From NCBI RefSeq assembly GCF_032854445.1, contig NC_088298.1, forward strand, positions 5,268,160 through 5,332,159: a stretch of DNA of 64,000 nt, written 5' to 3'. Of this stretch, positions 24,433 through 37,016 are shown piece by piece; the first letter of the stretch is position 1, and every line of letters begins with the position of its first letter. Position numbers and translations under genes: made by a program. Origin of the DNA: Liolophura sinensis (lineage: Eukaryota > Mollusca > Polyplacophora > Chitonida > Chitonidae). Under the pieces are notes generated by a model. That model was not told the origin of the DNA. It saw only the letters and a list, made by a program, of their open reading frames with translations, and made no database searches.

Positions 24433-27400
24433 AATTATAGTTGTTTTCTTACGATATCAATGAAGCTATATATTTAATTTTTGTATATATTGTACTTATA
24501 GTATTTCTGAAGTGGGAGCGCCGTTCCACTGACTCGTAGTTATATGATGTGGGTGATATTCAAGTGCAAATATTTTATAATTTACAAATTATATTCTCAA
24601 TTAAATTCGATCCAGTTAAAGAATTTAGATGAAAATAAACTTTTTCTGATCGTGCTTTTTTATCTGTTGAAAAAAAAAGATTTTTTTTTAATTGAGATGG
24701 TGTTTCTTAAGATACGCATAATTCAACATTTGACATAATAGCCCTGGCATAAACCCTTACATACATAATGATTCCTTACACTCTTACTTTCTTAGAAGCT
24801 CCGGTTGTCATAATTATTTATGTCTTTTTCCTTCTTTATTTATGCTGACTGCGAAGTCCAAAGTTTTAAATAATGCTTGTACAACAGGGAAATGTTAATT
24901 CTTTGAATTACCATATTTAAGGATTAAGCCAAGCGATGGTAGACAAAATATTGACTCACTTGTTAAGAAACGATGCAGAAAATGTGGGTGTTTATACAGA
25001 TAGATCAAAAATCTGAATGAAACAATGCACATGTCATATGGTATACAGAGTCCAGAAAATCTAAAACTGATATTAATTCCTCACGTTTATCATGAAAAAA
25101 ACGACAGTCTAAAGCTGGAAACGTAGCTTTGATTTTGACCTGTAGGCACTTAGCCCGAGTATTTATATTTCAAAGACCTTTTGAAACAGCTAAGACAACT
25201 ATTATCCTTCATGGTATATTATTCAAATGATACGAGTCAATCAGGAATAAACGTACGAGTCAATTCCCAAACTTGCATCTGTCCACCATTGTGTGTAAAC
25301 GGACATGCGTGGTAACCCCAATTTGAACTAGGTATTTTTCTATACTTCATTAATATCTGCCCAGGTGCCTGGATTTATATATATGTTCCTGTAAATATAT
25401 ATACACCAGAAAAGAAAAGCAATAATATTTCTACAGAAATTGAATGTTTTAGTCTTGAAGTGTGAACTTTGTCTCTTAATATAGTCGCATTATAGTGTAA
25501 AATTTAATCGTAAGTCGTCGTTTAAATAAAAAAAAATGAACATCGAATATCTTCCATAATAACAACAGGGTAAATCGTTTTCGTGTCACCGACGTGTAGT
25601 GTAAAATGTTTTGGAAATTGTGTGAAGTCTGTTTTTCACAAAATAGATTCTTTCCTTCATTTTCTCAAAAAGGCGACAATGATGGCTATAAGACATACGT
25701 ACAAATGTATACACCATGAAGATGCATTTTTGAATTTATATCTGCATGGGCCAACATTTTCTTTTTCGTTTTACATTTTGTCTATTCGTTGTTCTTTTTT
25801 TATATAGGACATATTTTTTGCAAATCCAGATTTTTCTTATAACATCAGTAATAAATCCATTGTTGCATCCAATAATTTAGTCTTGATTAGATTATCTGTT
25901 TTCATTAAGCGTTTTAAGAGTGCTGAATCAGCACATTTCAGTCCCTGCCAATACTTTGTTAAACTCCTAGTACCATTGGTGTAAAGATGAAAATCCTGGC
26001 TCTGGATTTTCGAACTTTGGAATTGTGGAAAGACAATACATCATATAAAGTATATTTTTGCCCAACACTACAATCCCGAATTTAAAAAGAAGGGTTTCAG
26101 AAATAAAACAGCTTTATTGTTTCAGTGAATTAAGATTTAACGAAAACATAACACTTTTGTCTATTTTTCGATAATGCGCACGACCTGGAATGATAGACGC
26201 TAGATTAGATATCAGAGAGTTAAGTAAATAATGGTCTGATGAAATGACTGCATTTATCTACTCAAGATTACAAATGAAGTAAAAAAAAGTATAAAAATGT
26301 ACTAGTCTTAAAATGACTGCAAACTATATATCTATGACTTCTATGTACACGTTTCAATATTATTGTCGAAGGAGTTGCCGTGTAGACGACTTAAACCTCT
26401 TAATGAATTCCTTATATAATTACAAACTTACCTTTCCGTTGACGTGAACTCGGCATAATACTGCTTCTGTATGTATATATAGTATTTTGACCTCCATCAT
26501 GAAATCCCTATGCATGCAAACTTACTGTTTTGAAGTCAGTCCGTGCAGCATAATAAGCCTCTGGATAACTATTGTGTATTAATTTTGAAGGTGACATAAT
26601 GATCCTTGGACAACACACAATTTACCTTTTGACTTGAACTGCTGAATCTGCATCGCCAAATTTTATGAATTCCATTTCAGTTTGCCAAATGTACACGGAC
26701 ACAAACTTACAAAGACCTATACATGATTAGTTTCACCGTATTGTCATGTATAGTTTACAAAGCTGTTGAACTCTTTTCTGCTTCTTGTATATTACTGGTG
26801 AATTCAATTTTTCAGTTCTCTGTCAGTATTTTGACACTTCATGTATTTGAAATTTGGGCTGGCAAACTTTTACATCGTAATGACACAAATATATACAGAT
26901 ACTTGTGCAGGTCATTATTTTATTTTTTAATTAAAAATAATAAAGCTATATTTTCTAGGTTGATTGGAACACCATTGTTTCAAGGCATTATAAGGGACTA
27001 ATTCTGATTTTTCAGCAGTGTACTATTTCCGGTTTTATTGCAAAACAAACCCTAAATGCTTTTCTTTGGCAGACTGATTTACCTGCTTTTAAAGATACAA
27101 CTGTTTAAGATTCCGTAATTTGGTCTTTATTTTATTTTTCACTTTTTGAGAACACTCGTAACCTGTATAAATATACCGATGTGTTTCTGTTATATTAAGA
27201 CATGATACGACTTATTTCATATCTATTGAGCTGTAAAGCCAAAATGCAAAAAAAAAAAAACAACAGCGTTGTTATAACGAGAGACTAATAAGTCATACTT
27301 GTTTTACAGTACATAGCAGAATGTAGTATGTATGTTGTCTGCTATTACCAAGTGGAGCTGACGTGAAACAATACTATGTTTGGTTTTATTAATTCTGTGT

Positions 27401-28204
27401 ATACTATTCCTGCGAACGAGTCGTCTGGAAATAAAACAATGAGTTCACCTTTTTGCCCCTCTCCACCACGCGCTTTTCCTGCGCTCAGTCTCACCCTCGA
27501 GATTTCTTACACGTATGGTTTTGTTCTTCAGCCGCCTCTGACCTCTATCCTATGCCTCGAAGGCCGACATTTCCAGACGTGTTTTGCTCTTTATTGGTCT
27601 TTTTGTCTGGTACACACATGTTCATTTGGGCCAACAAAGAATTGTTGTCGTTGAAACAGATTTCGGAAAGGAAAAGAGGGCATTGTCCAGCTAAAACGCT
27701 TCTGTAAGTTGAAATCACATTGTGAAATAATCATGGCTGTATATGCATCGCTTTACAATCCTGTCTGGTATATATATTTTATTCCTGGTTAGTTATATAA
27801 AAGGCTGAGGTGCTAGGGGTCATTGTTAATGCCAGACCAAAACACCAGCATTTATCCGCCTAATCAACTGCACTTTTACATAGAAAACAGGGTAAATATC
27901 CCATTTTTTTCTCGCATATGATGAAACTTATTGTAACATTTTTTTGACGATACTTCGTGACTGTTAGCTTTCAACTGGTGATCCCGGTAATCTAGTCCGA
28001 TGTTGTTGGCAAAATTGTTTTCCTTTTCATTCTCAAGTCACGCTCTACAGGATCCTTGCATCTGTGACATGTTTTCTTCTTGTCTTTTTTATGGGAAATG
28101 TGCTATTTATCTCAACTATGTTATTAGCATGATGTAATTTGATGTATGCGTGGACTGTTTGTGATATTTGTTCCCTGGGATATTTTTACTGCAGGGAAAT
28201 GTGA
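24433..28204. other. AT-rich DNA downstream of Frizzled
   Basis: No repeat family or gene recognised. A weak exon-like segment at 27532-27703 is discussed under findings. Confidence 0.5.
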
Positions 28205-28301
28205 TACACTGTAAAAAAAAAGAGACAATTCAATCCGTCAACAGGGTGTCATGTCACTTTGACTGATATATGTTAAAAGAGCTCCATTCTTTTGGAGTGT
28301 A
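28205..28301. mobile_element. Short TACACT-ended element (possible deleted MITE)
   Basis: TACACTGTAAAAAAAAAGAG at the left and CTTTTGGAGTGTA at the right form family-like inverted ends around only about 60 bases. It lacks the TCTGTTGTCTGAG arm. Confidence 0.45.
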
Positions 28302-29329
28302 GAAACATACAGGAATAAGTCGTTGTTGAAATACATTGTGTTAGAAATACTTGGTACATAGCAAATTTATTGGTCATTTTTTGGCATTTATATAGAGTAT
28401 AAGGAATCAGTCATTTTGAATATTCAGACGAAAGTGTCAAGGTGCTAAACACATTGTACAATGCTCAAAGCCTGTTGTGTCAGCTTGGGGAGACGTCCAT
28501 TTATTTCTCAAATCAGCCTAATAATTATGAAAATTTAATTCTAGCTTACCAATCTAATTGATGCTGTTCTATATACATGTATAAGGTTCAGTTAAACGTT
28601 TCAGAAGTCTATAGAAATGATAGTGATGTTTATTTCCTAGACTTTCAAAACTCCAGATACACTCAAACATCGAAACGTTGTTTTATCTCCCGAATAACGA
28701 CAACAGGAACAAAATTGGGGGGAAAAACTGTGAGTGGGTTTGTCATAGATTTAATGTAAATGGATTTCATGAATTCCTCATGCACAAGCCAGAAAATGTA
28801 CCATATACTGACACACGTGCTTTGTGCAAGACGTCACCAATTTTTAGAGTGTGTAAACACACAAGTATATCTTTATATTTCCACAGGGCCTGTCAGTGTT
28901 TGGTCCGAAATAAACAGGGTACTTTTTAATTAAATGTAATTATAATCGATTAAAGAATGATCGGTTAAATTTCAAGCGAGAGGGTTTTACTGAAATTGTT
29001 TTATTGATGTACATACTATACATGTTACTTATTAGTTCCAGAATGAGACTACTTTTTGATTGGTTCATCAAAGATCACGTGTACAAATTCATGTCGTGGT
29101 AATTCGAGATTTCCCACAATCCATTGCGATATGTAAATTTAGTATATTTGCACAGAGAATAAATAAAAAATAAGTACGATAACAAAATACAGTTTTTGTC
29201 TGTTTTGTGCTTGCGCATTTTTATATATGTATTTACTACTGCATATATCTGCTCGATGATTCGATAATTCCTATTACCATCGTATTATAGTACAAAATTC
29301 TAGATTAAGGCTTTAAACAGCAATCAAGT
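28302..29329. other. AT-rich unique DNA
   Basis: Nothing recognised. Confidence 0.55.
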
Positions 29330-29382
29330 AAAAAAAATCAATCAATCAATCAATCAATCAATAAACAAATAAATAAATAAAT
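29330..29382. repeat. (AATC)n / (AAAT)n microsatellite
   Basis: Six ATCA units pass into AAAT units, possibly the tail of an unrecognised SINE. Confidence 0.9.
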
Positions 29383-29470
29383 TTAGACCGATACCCAAGT
29401 TCAATCCTGGCTCGGATCACTATATCATGTATTGTATATTATTCATGTGATATTTTGGCGGTCGCAATAT

Positions 29471-29655
29471 TAAAGAGCCCAGTCCTGTGTCAGTATAATT
29501 TGGCTGGGTTAGGTTTCACGCCTGGTGTCGTGCATAAGTGTTCCAGTGAGGCAGCCTAGGTTTCTGACCATGCAGTTTGTTTCAAGGCGATAGTATCATT
29601 ATATGCCTGAAATATTGCGGACGACGAAGTTAAACACAACGCCAGCGAAACAAAC
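29471..29655 (+). mobile_element. Family C SINE-like repeat
   Basis: Contains GCCTGGTGTCGTGCATAAG, CCAGTGAGGCAGCCTAGG and ends near GACGAAGTTAAACACAACG. Related pieces occur at 39955-40015, 61240-61355 and 63046-63125. Confidence 0.55.
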
Positions 29656-29865
29656 AGACTTTAAATGCTAAAGTGACCCGCATTGCCGCTGACCAGTCCG
29701 ATCGCAGGATCGAATCCAGTTCCTCCCATGCAGTTGGTTGCGGTTTTAAATCTGCCGGGTCACCAGCTTTTTAGCGAGGGACAATAGTTTACTCGCGTTT
29801 CCGTCACCGACAACCACACCACCGACGTATCATTGAAAAATTGTTAGTTGCGTTAAGGTCATTGG

Positions 29866-29995
29866 AAGGTCTTCCAGCTACCTTCGGCTCCGTTTTCCTT
29901 CTACCCTATAATGCTGGCCGCCGAAATATAAGTGAAATATTGTTGAGTACGGAATAATACACCGATTAAAAAAAGAAATCGAATAAATAAATTTG
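29866..29995 (+). mobile_element. Family A SINE 3' fragment
   Basis: Diverged 3' half with TATAATGCTGGCCGCCG and a tail interrupted by an A-run. It abuts a different tRNA-like stretch on its left. Confidence 0.75.
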
Positions 29996-31166
29996 TTCAA
30001 GATGACGAAGGCTATAATGAGCAACGTTTTCTTGAATAAAGTATAAGTCGGGTCCAAGCTGTGTAATATGTTGTTCATTATTGTTTTTGGTATGACAACT
30101 TGTCAGCAAACTGGTATGACCGTAAATTACATACTCATGGATTATAAGATGCATTATTACACACACTGCGTGTTAAACATTCAGCAGCACCTGGTATCGA
30201 ACTCCCGCGGGCGGACATGGGCAAAATCAGAGCCTTAACTTGACAGGTTCCAAACTACCACGGTAGGTATATGTTAATTACAGACAGGTGCATCTGTACC
30301 TGTAATTATGACACTAATGAGCCGCAGTGCAGTTTGGAACGGGATAACATGTACTTAATAATGTTATCTGTACATGAGACCCCTGGTTACATTTTCATTT
30401 ATTCAGTCTCCCCTCAGGTAGTTGCGTAACGTGGCAGATGTGGTCGAGTTACGCGCCGTGTCATTTCTACTCCAATTAGCAAGAAATGCCAGTTCATTAT
30501 ATGCCTTACAGCTCCATGACAGCTATACTTTACAGTCCAATATAGGACGAGGAAAACTGTGCGGTTGGGGCGTGTTACGTAACGTATGACGTCATATTCG
30601 TGATCACGTCAATTAACAGAGATGTATTAAGTAATGAGCAATAAATAGTAGTGTACGTACAACCATGTAACCATGGAAGCGCGATTAGGTTGGTTACGGT
30701 AAATTTATGGGAAATGTGAGTTCAAAATCGAACCTGTTTATATATTGCGGTCCCCAATTTATATTTTGCGTAAGTCTTGCTTTCGCTTGATATGCAACTC
30801 AGATGAAAATGTCACAATTCTAACCGGTAACCTCTCAATACTGAGAATTTGAGTTCGAATCCAGCTTCAGTTTCACAAAAGAAACAAACACTAACCCTGA
30901 TACACCGCAAAACGTCGATGTGGCCTTTCACTTATAGGGATGCCCCTTGCTATCCGAATGGCCTAAGCGTTCAAAGATAGAATGTTAATAATATTCCGAT
31001 AAATCTATGTTATACGAGATCAAACATTTTATCAAAAAGAGATCACAAATTTGAACGACCGATAGATTGAAAGACAAGCATAGATAGGTACGAAGCCGTT
31101 GGACTAAACTAAAAATTGGACTCACAACTAAAAATAAAAAGCACCTCAGGTTAGCGAAACTGTGGT
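29996..31166. other. Non-coding; bZIP motif cluster
   Basis: Only the motif cluster at 30575 stands out. A GTTCGAATCC near 30852 is a lone B-box-like sequence. Confidence 0.5.
30575..30612. promoter_or_regulatory. Cluster of bZIP palindromes
   Basis: TTACGTAA (30575-30582, PAR-bZIP/E4BP4-type palindrome), TGACGTCA (30587-30594, full CRE) and TCACGTCA (about 30604-30611) occur within 40 bases. No gene is recognised nearby. Chance occurrence of each is possible, but three together is unusual in this AT-rich setting. Confidence 0.35.
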
Positions 31167-31335
31167 ATGTATTTATTTATTTAATTATTTGATCGGTGTT
31201 CTTGACCGTACCCAAGAATATTTCATTTATACGACGGTGGCCAGTGTTATAATGGGCGGGAACCAGACAGAGCCCAAAGGAAACCCATGAACATTCACAG
31301 ATTGCTGGCAGAACTTCCCACGTACGATCGGAAAA
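31167..31335 (-). mobile_element. Family A SINE, diverged 3' half
   Basis: Left (TTTA)n tail followed by the inverted 3' domain. It ends before the tRNA-like half and is followed within about 120 bases by the dispersed repeat at 31455. Confidence 0.78.
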
Positions 31336-31454
31336 GACAGCGATCGCAATGTGCGAAAGCTCCTGGAAGCTCCTGGGTTATTGCACGCCAACCCCTCATG
31401 CGGACCTCCTACCAGAGAATTACACCCCTTGTAAAGGTCAAGAAACTTCAGTCA

Positions 31455-31905
31455 ATCTATGCGTTGAAACAGACATTCGTATACCAGCCGTCAACCAATA
31501 AGGGCAATCCCAGGGCAATAATCGCAAGGCCAGTTCCCAAAACCGACGTACCTGTATTACACAAACCACCAAAGAACCAAGAAGTATGCAGTGTTAAAAT
31601 AGGACGGAATCATGCCAGTAGAAGCAGTCAACAGCTTTCAATGATCTTGGAAAGGTATATAGACGAATGGGTGAAATCAGTATTCATATATCCAAGGTGG
31701 AAAATTCAGCACAATGAATATACAGCCCCAATACGCCCGGGTTAAGAGGAATTAGACACAATCATGAAACAGAGTGCCAGAGATTCTGGACGCTCCGCCA
31801 ATAATTATACTTACAAGAGGATTATACTCATTGTAACGACTGCCAATGTTTCATTAAAGTCGTTTGATGGAATAACTTGGACACACCAAATCAGCCATCA
31901 TATTG
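31455..31905 (+). repeat. Dispersed repeat D, copy 1
   Basis: About 450 bases homologous to the reverse complement of 53630-54035. Conserved blocks include CAGACATTCGTATACC, CCAAGAAGTATGCAGTG, TGAATATACAGCCCCAATAC and AGAGATTCTGGACGCTCCGC. It overlaps 152- and 83-codon frames, but the first frame is interrupted in the other copy. Nature unknown; no tRNA-like part or TIR seen. Confidence 0.75.
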
Positions 31906-32424
31906 CTTGTACCGGTTCCATATTTTCTCAGTGTTGTACCGTGCAGATGGGGCTTAGGAACTTCCATACATTGATGAGTGCGCCACTTGTCAGCGAGGGT
32001 CGAGTTTCCCAATAATATTATTACAGCCGGCGACTCGCCCGCTACAACTGTGTGTTTACACAGGCCTGGTAAAGCGGGGGAGATTTTGTTAGGAGAGTGA
32101 TAAACTAGCGAACGAAACACATGGCGAAAACAACGAGCCATCGACAAATAATGGAGCCTTAATAGGGTTTTCACGGCTGGCCACATCCAGCAAGTTCGCC
32201 TGCCAAATCTCAAAACATTCACAATTCCGTCCCCAGCAAAAGGCGAGGAAAAAGACTGGAAAAGTCGAGGAAATGGTCTAACTGAGCTGGAGAAGATTGT
32301 GGCTCGTCCTAGTCTGGAGGTCGATCGATGTCTGTATTCACAGATAACTGATCGGTGAGACAGTGCACATATAAGTTCTATGTACAGATCCTTCAGTACA
32401 CCCCCCCCCCCCCCCTCCAAAAAA
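31906..32424. other. Unassigned, ends in poly-C
   Basis: A 188-codon minus-strand frame spans this and part of repeat D, but it has no ATG at its start and no recognised domain. Confidence 0.45.
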
Positions 32425-32529
32425 ACCTATGCCCGGTTTCCTCCCACTATATATAATGCTGGAAGTCGTTGTATAAGTGAAATGTTCTTGAGTACAGCGT
32501 AAAACTCCAGTCAAACAAATAAATAAATC
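32425..32529 (+). mobile_element. Family A SINE 3' fragment after a poly-C run
   Basis: Starts with GCCCGGTTTCCTCCCACTAT, just right of a run of about 15 C (32401-32415), and ends in (AAAT)n. Confidence 0.78.
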
Positions 32530-32846
32530 ATGCAGTGCCATATCATACATGCAACAATGAATATACTTCTAGCTATAATTCGCTTATCGCGTAAAACCAA
32601 AATAGACGAAGGAATGCCGACACGGATTCCCCTGGAACTTATGCTACATACTGGCGGGTCAGAGGAGACGAATACTCTTTCAGATACGCTATTATGCTCA
32701 AAATGATATTTGACACATATTATTTATAATGAATACAGGTACCTTGTCAAATTTGGTGTTTTAATGCTGTTTAAGAGATTACATATATGTCATTCTAATG
32801 CGGAATGAAAGTCACTTTTATTTTTGACTGATTTCTGTACCGAATT

Positions 32847-33044
32847 ATGTATTTGATTGGTGTTTTACTCAAAAATATTTCACTTATACGACGGCGGCCA
32901 GAATTATTGTGAGAGAAACCGGACAGATCTTGGGGAAACCCACGACCATACGAAAGTTACTGGCAGAACTTCCCATGTATACTGCCGGAGAAAAAGGCAT
33001 GCATCATGAGCGGGACTTGAACCCTCGGCGACCGCATAAATTTT
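32847..33044 (-). mobile_element. Family A SINE, diverged
   Basis: Minus-strand copy from TTTGATTGGTGTTTTAC to GCGACCGCAT. The B-box region reads gggacttgaaccc in the + direction. No 5' A box remains. Confidence 0.78.
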
Positions 33045-33659
33045 GACATGGAACTCATTCACGGACTACGAATTTGAACTTTGATATGGAATTCATGCCT
33101 GGAATATCCATTGTCTGTCGGGCATCATTGAAAACTGATGACCTCTTCTCTCTTGTGTTACCGGCTTTATTTCTTATTTGTATAATTTCTTAAATACCTT
33201 TGTCTTTGAGAGTTAGTGTTAAACGTTGTTTTGGAAATGGAGCTTGCGATTATCGACTTGGAAAGCCTTTTACGAACTACGAATGGTATATGAATGTCGG
33301 ATTTGACGCTTATATCCATAGATTAATACCTTAAGGCAGTCATCCGTAGACCAAGAAAAATGCGTATAAACCTATACAGGGCTCCAACAAATTAGATCAC
33401 TTAGTTTGGACTCAGAAAGTGTTCGTGCCAATATATATATACAGCTCCTACTGGGTCGCTGGGTCAAGATGTTTGCCCGGTAACTGCAGAGGTGAGCAGG
33501 TTACTTCAGTTAAGGTGGGGAACAGTTAGTTCTTGAACGTGTTTGCATATCCACCCTTCTTCTGCCGCATGAGTGGCTAATGTTATGTATAGTACTGGAC
33601 TAATTCACCGGCAAGCAGTTCACTTAGTATCTTCCAGGTTATATATCTGTTCGTAGTTT

Positions 33660-35203
33660 CACCGCTCAGCGCTTCGACAGGGTTTGAATTTCTACCGTTT
33701 AGTGCTTTGCCAGGGTTCTCTAAAAAAAATAATTTGTGAAGAGTAATAGAAAGCCTGTTGTCTGAGTGATGTTAGAATGCATCCTGCTATTGCAGCAGAT
33801 TATTCTGTTAAATATAACATACACATTGTAATAATTCAACATAAAGATTCTATTAGGCTAACAGGGTATTATGTTGAATATAACGCTGTATTAGGTTATA
33901 ATAACAGAGTACATTCTGGTATCACTCAGACGACCGACTTGATTTTTTTAGTGTTAGAGGTTTTATCGCTCTGTGCTACAGCAGGGTCTGGAGTTCTATC
34001 GGTCATTGCAACACCAGGTTTTGAAGTTCTATAGCTCAGTCTACGCTGAGGATCTATCGTTTAATGGTACTCCAGAGTTTGAAATTCTACCGCTCTGTGC
34101 TACACTAGGGTTTGACGTTCTATCGCTCAGAGCCTCGCCCAGGTTTGAAGTTCTATCGCTCAGTTCTACATTAGGGTTTGAAGTTCTATCTCTTTGGGCT
34201 ATACCTCGCCCAGGTTTGAAGTTCTATCGCTCAGTTCTACATTAGGGTTTGAAGTTCTATCTCTTTGGGCTATACTAGGGTTTGAAGTCCTACCGCTCTG
34301 TGTTACTCTATAGGGTTTGAAGTTCTATCGCTCTGTGCTGCACTAGGGTTTGAAGTTTATTGCTCTGTGTTACACAATTTTTTGAAGTTCTGTGTCCCTG
34401 TGCTACACTAGGGTGTGAAGTTTTATCACTCAGTGCTACACCAAGGTTTAAAGTTCTATCGCTGTGTCCTGCACTAGGGTTGAAGTTCTATCTCTATGTG
34501 CTACACCAGGGTTTCAAGTTCTTTCTCTCTGTGCTTCACCAGAGTTTGAAGCTCTATCTCTGTGTGCTATACCAGGGTTTGAAGTTCTATCGCTCCATAC
34601 TACACAAGGGTTTGAAGTGCTGTGGCTTAGTGCTACACTAGGGTTTGAAGATCTATTGCTCAGTGTTACATAAGGGTTTAAAGTGCTATCGTTTGTGCTA
34701 CGCTAAGGTTTGAAGTTCTATCGCTTAGTGCTACATTAGGATTTGAAAATCTGTCTCTGTGCTATACTAGGGTTTGAAGTTCTATCTCTTAGTGCTAGGC
34801 CAGGTATTGAAGTTTTATGGCTCAGTCTACTCCAAGTTTAGGGTTGAAGTTCTATCTCTCTGTGCTACATTAGGGTTTGAAGTCTTTGTGTTACTCTGTA
34901 GGGTTTGAAAATCTATCGCTCTGTGCTGAACAAGAGTTTGAAGTTCTATTGCTCGGTGTTACACTAGGGTTTGAAGTTCTATCCCTCTGTGCTACACTAG
35001 GGTGTGAGGTCCTATCGCTCAGTGCTACACCAAGATTCAAAGTTCTATCGCTGTGTCCTGCACTAAGGTTTAAGTTCTATCTTTCTGTGCTACGCTAGGG
35101 TTTGAGATTCTATCGCTGTATGTTACTCTATAAGGCTTGAAGTTCTATCTCTCTGTGCTACTCTAGAGTTTGACGATATATCGCTGCGTGTTCCTCTGTC
35201 TTC
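33660..35203 (+). repeat. 33-bp minisatellite array, split by a MITE
   Basis: Diverged units around GGGTTTGAAGTTCTATCGCT and CTGTGCTACACTA, about 39 copies outside the MITE at 33716-33956. There is a perfect 69-base local duplication near 34134-34275, and two longer stretches (about 34285-34520 and 34870-35095) have the same order of variant units. The 33-base period gives 11-residue repeats in several frames, all broken by indels. Confidence 0.9.
33716..33956. mobile_element. Palindromic MITE, TACACT family, inserted in the 33-bp array
   Basis: GAAAGCCTGTTGTCTGAGTG near the left and ATTCTGGTATCACTCAGACG near the right are the paired arms. The terminal TTTTTTTAGTGTTA matches the family end. 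The 33-bp minisatellite stops at its left edge and resumes at its right edge. Confidence 0.75.
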
Positions 35204-35768
35204 ATAGATTTAATTCTTACTTGTACACCTAGAAAAGGATATCAGCTTTGGGCGACTGGGCCGTTATCTGTCTGTGTGACCCCTATCCCTACCCCTTTTC
35301 CTTTTCGTCTTAAATCGTCCGGGTTATTCGGTTTGTACTCTTTCAGGGCTCAGGCTTAGCCGCTAGCCCATTGTCAACATTGACACGCTGTTCATTAAAC
35401 ACTATTCATTATCAAGGTGTCGGGGGGATGTTTTTACGTTGAGCGTTGATCACACAAGTTACAAATCAGAACCTGTGTTTGCTTTTCGTCCCGTCTTTTT
35501 TCTGTTCCTGCCAGCCCATCGCCGAGGTGCGGCATACTAATTTCCACTCCCCCCTCCACTAACAGCCCTAGCTTCTCCCGTCAACCCTTTTATTCTCCCG
35601 CACAAATCTTCTGTCCCCAAAGTCCGTAATGATCTGCAAATCTACCCAGGGGTTCGGTCAGGGTTTTGTAACCTCCACCCCTCCTCCGAACCCCTTCCCC
35701 AAGCCACCCTCCACACTGTAGTAACTGCCTGTTTTGGAGTTGCTACCTGAATGAGCCGCTACTGTGCC
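35204..35768. other. Pyrimidine-rich stretch
   Basis: CCC/TTT-rich on the + strand, especially 35480-35720. No coding signal. Confidence 0.5.
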
Positions 35769-35952
35769 TGTTTTACGCCGTACTCAAGAATATTTCACTT
35801 ACACATCGGCGGCCAGCAGTATGGTGGGAGAAAACCGGGCAGAGCCCAGGGGAAACCCACGACCATCGGCAGATTGCTGACAGACCTTCCCACGTACGGC
35901 CGGAGAGGAAGCCAGCATGAGCTGGACTTGAATTCACAGCGACCGCATTGGT
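35769..35952 (-). mobile_element. Family A SINE, 3' tail missing
   Basis: Begins inside the 3' domain at GTTTTACGCCGTACTCAAG and runs to GCGACCGCATTGG. The tail and the extreme 5' end are absent. Confidence 0.82.
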
Positions 35953-36139
35953 TACTTCTTTCAATAAATACGTGTCACGTAATTCAGGAAAACGGTCGAC
36001 AAGGATGACGCTGTTTTGACTCTTTTTTGCTAAGGTCCGCAAAATTATTGGTTTCCAAATCCTCTGTGACATGCTATCGGATATTACAATATACAGTTTT
36101 CGGTTTAATACAGAAAACAGTAAAATGCTGAATCATTGA

Positions 36140-36290
36140 TATTTATTTACTCATTTATTCTATTGGTGCTTTTCACCATTTTCAAGGATATTTCACTTTT
36201 AAGACGGTGGCTATAGCATAATGGTGGCAGGAAACTTGACCAGACCACGGGAAAACCCACGACAATCGCAGCGACCGCATTATAGTGAGA
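36140..36290 (-). mobile_element. Family A SINE, strongly diverged
   Basis: Weaker match with a left tail, TTCAAGGATATTTCACTT and a shortened body ending at GCGACCGCATTATAG. It abuts a minus-strand family B fragment. Confidence 0.65.
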
Positions 36291-36294
36291 ATGG

Positions 36295-36460
36295 ATGGAT
36301 AGATGCTTGGAGTTTAACGTCGCATTTAGCAATTTTCGGTCATGTGACGACGAGTAGATGTGTGTGTATGTATACTGTGTCTTCTTGTAGCAAGGCGAGG
36401 TTATGTCGCCAATGTGATGCTGCCAATGTATAACGTATAATACCGAAGACACTAGACATG
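36295..36460 (-). mobile_element. Family B-like fragment
   Basis: GGAGTTTAACGTCGCATTTA and CGGTCATGTGACGACGAG match the inverted 3' part of family B. The rest is diverged. Confidence 0.5.
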
Positions 36461-36774
36461 ACTCGCATTAGTGAGAGACTCGTGAGACATTTATGATACT
36501 CTAGGTTACCGAGGTCCCCATAAAATATTTAGACACTTTAGTTCGTGGTTATAACAATAAGTTCGAGCAGTTCAAAGATGTCTTTGATTTCATTTGCCAT
36601 AACATAATAACTATACAGTATATATACTACGATGTAATATAAGCTTTAGAGTTGAAATCAAACTAAATCCTCGGGAAAGTAGATCCAGGGAATATCCAAG
36701 ATCAATCCTGCGTCGAATCACGCTTCAGACCTTGAAAGAGGAAACCGTAAGTTCCTTGCTTGGCTTTCAGCATT

Positions 36775-37016
36775 AAAGGGATAGCGCAACGACTGGTTGA
36801 CCCGTATCAGTATAATGGCTCGGGTGGTGCAGCTTACTTGCCTTTGGTAAATCGTTTCACTGAAGCAGTACTAGATACAAGAGCGGTGGAATCCGTCCTG
36901 CAACAAGGAGGCACCTTGCATGCACTCTAAGGATTCATTCGTTGTAATATGACTAAAAAATTGTTAAATACGACGTTAAACCCCAAACACTCACTCACTC
37001 ACTCACACACTCACTC
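36775..37016 (+). mobile_element. Family B element
   Basis: Contains TCCTGCAACAAGGAGGCACC, GACGTTAAACCCCAAACACT and a (CACT)n tail (36987-37016). Same blocks as the reverse complement of 1356-1684. Confidence 0.8.

Noticed and set aside
31287-31745. 152-codon plus-strand frame
   Set aside because: Composed of a SINE end and repeat D; the frame is not kept in the other repeat D copy.
31854-32420. 188-codon minus-strand frame
   Set aside because: Begins at a non-ATG codon in a poly-C run, runs into dispersed repeat D and has no recognisable domain.
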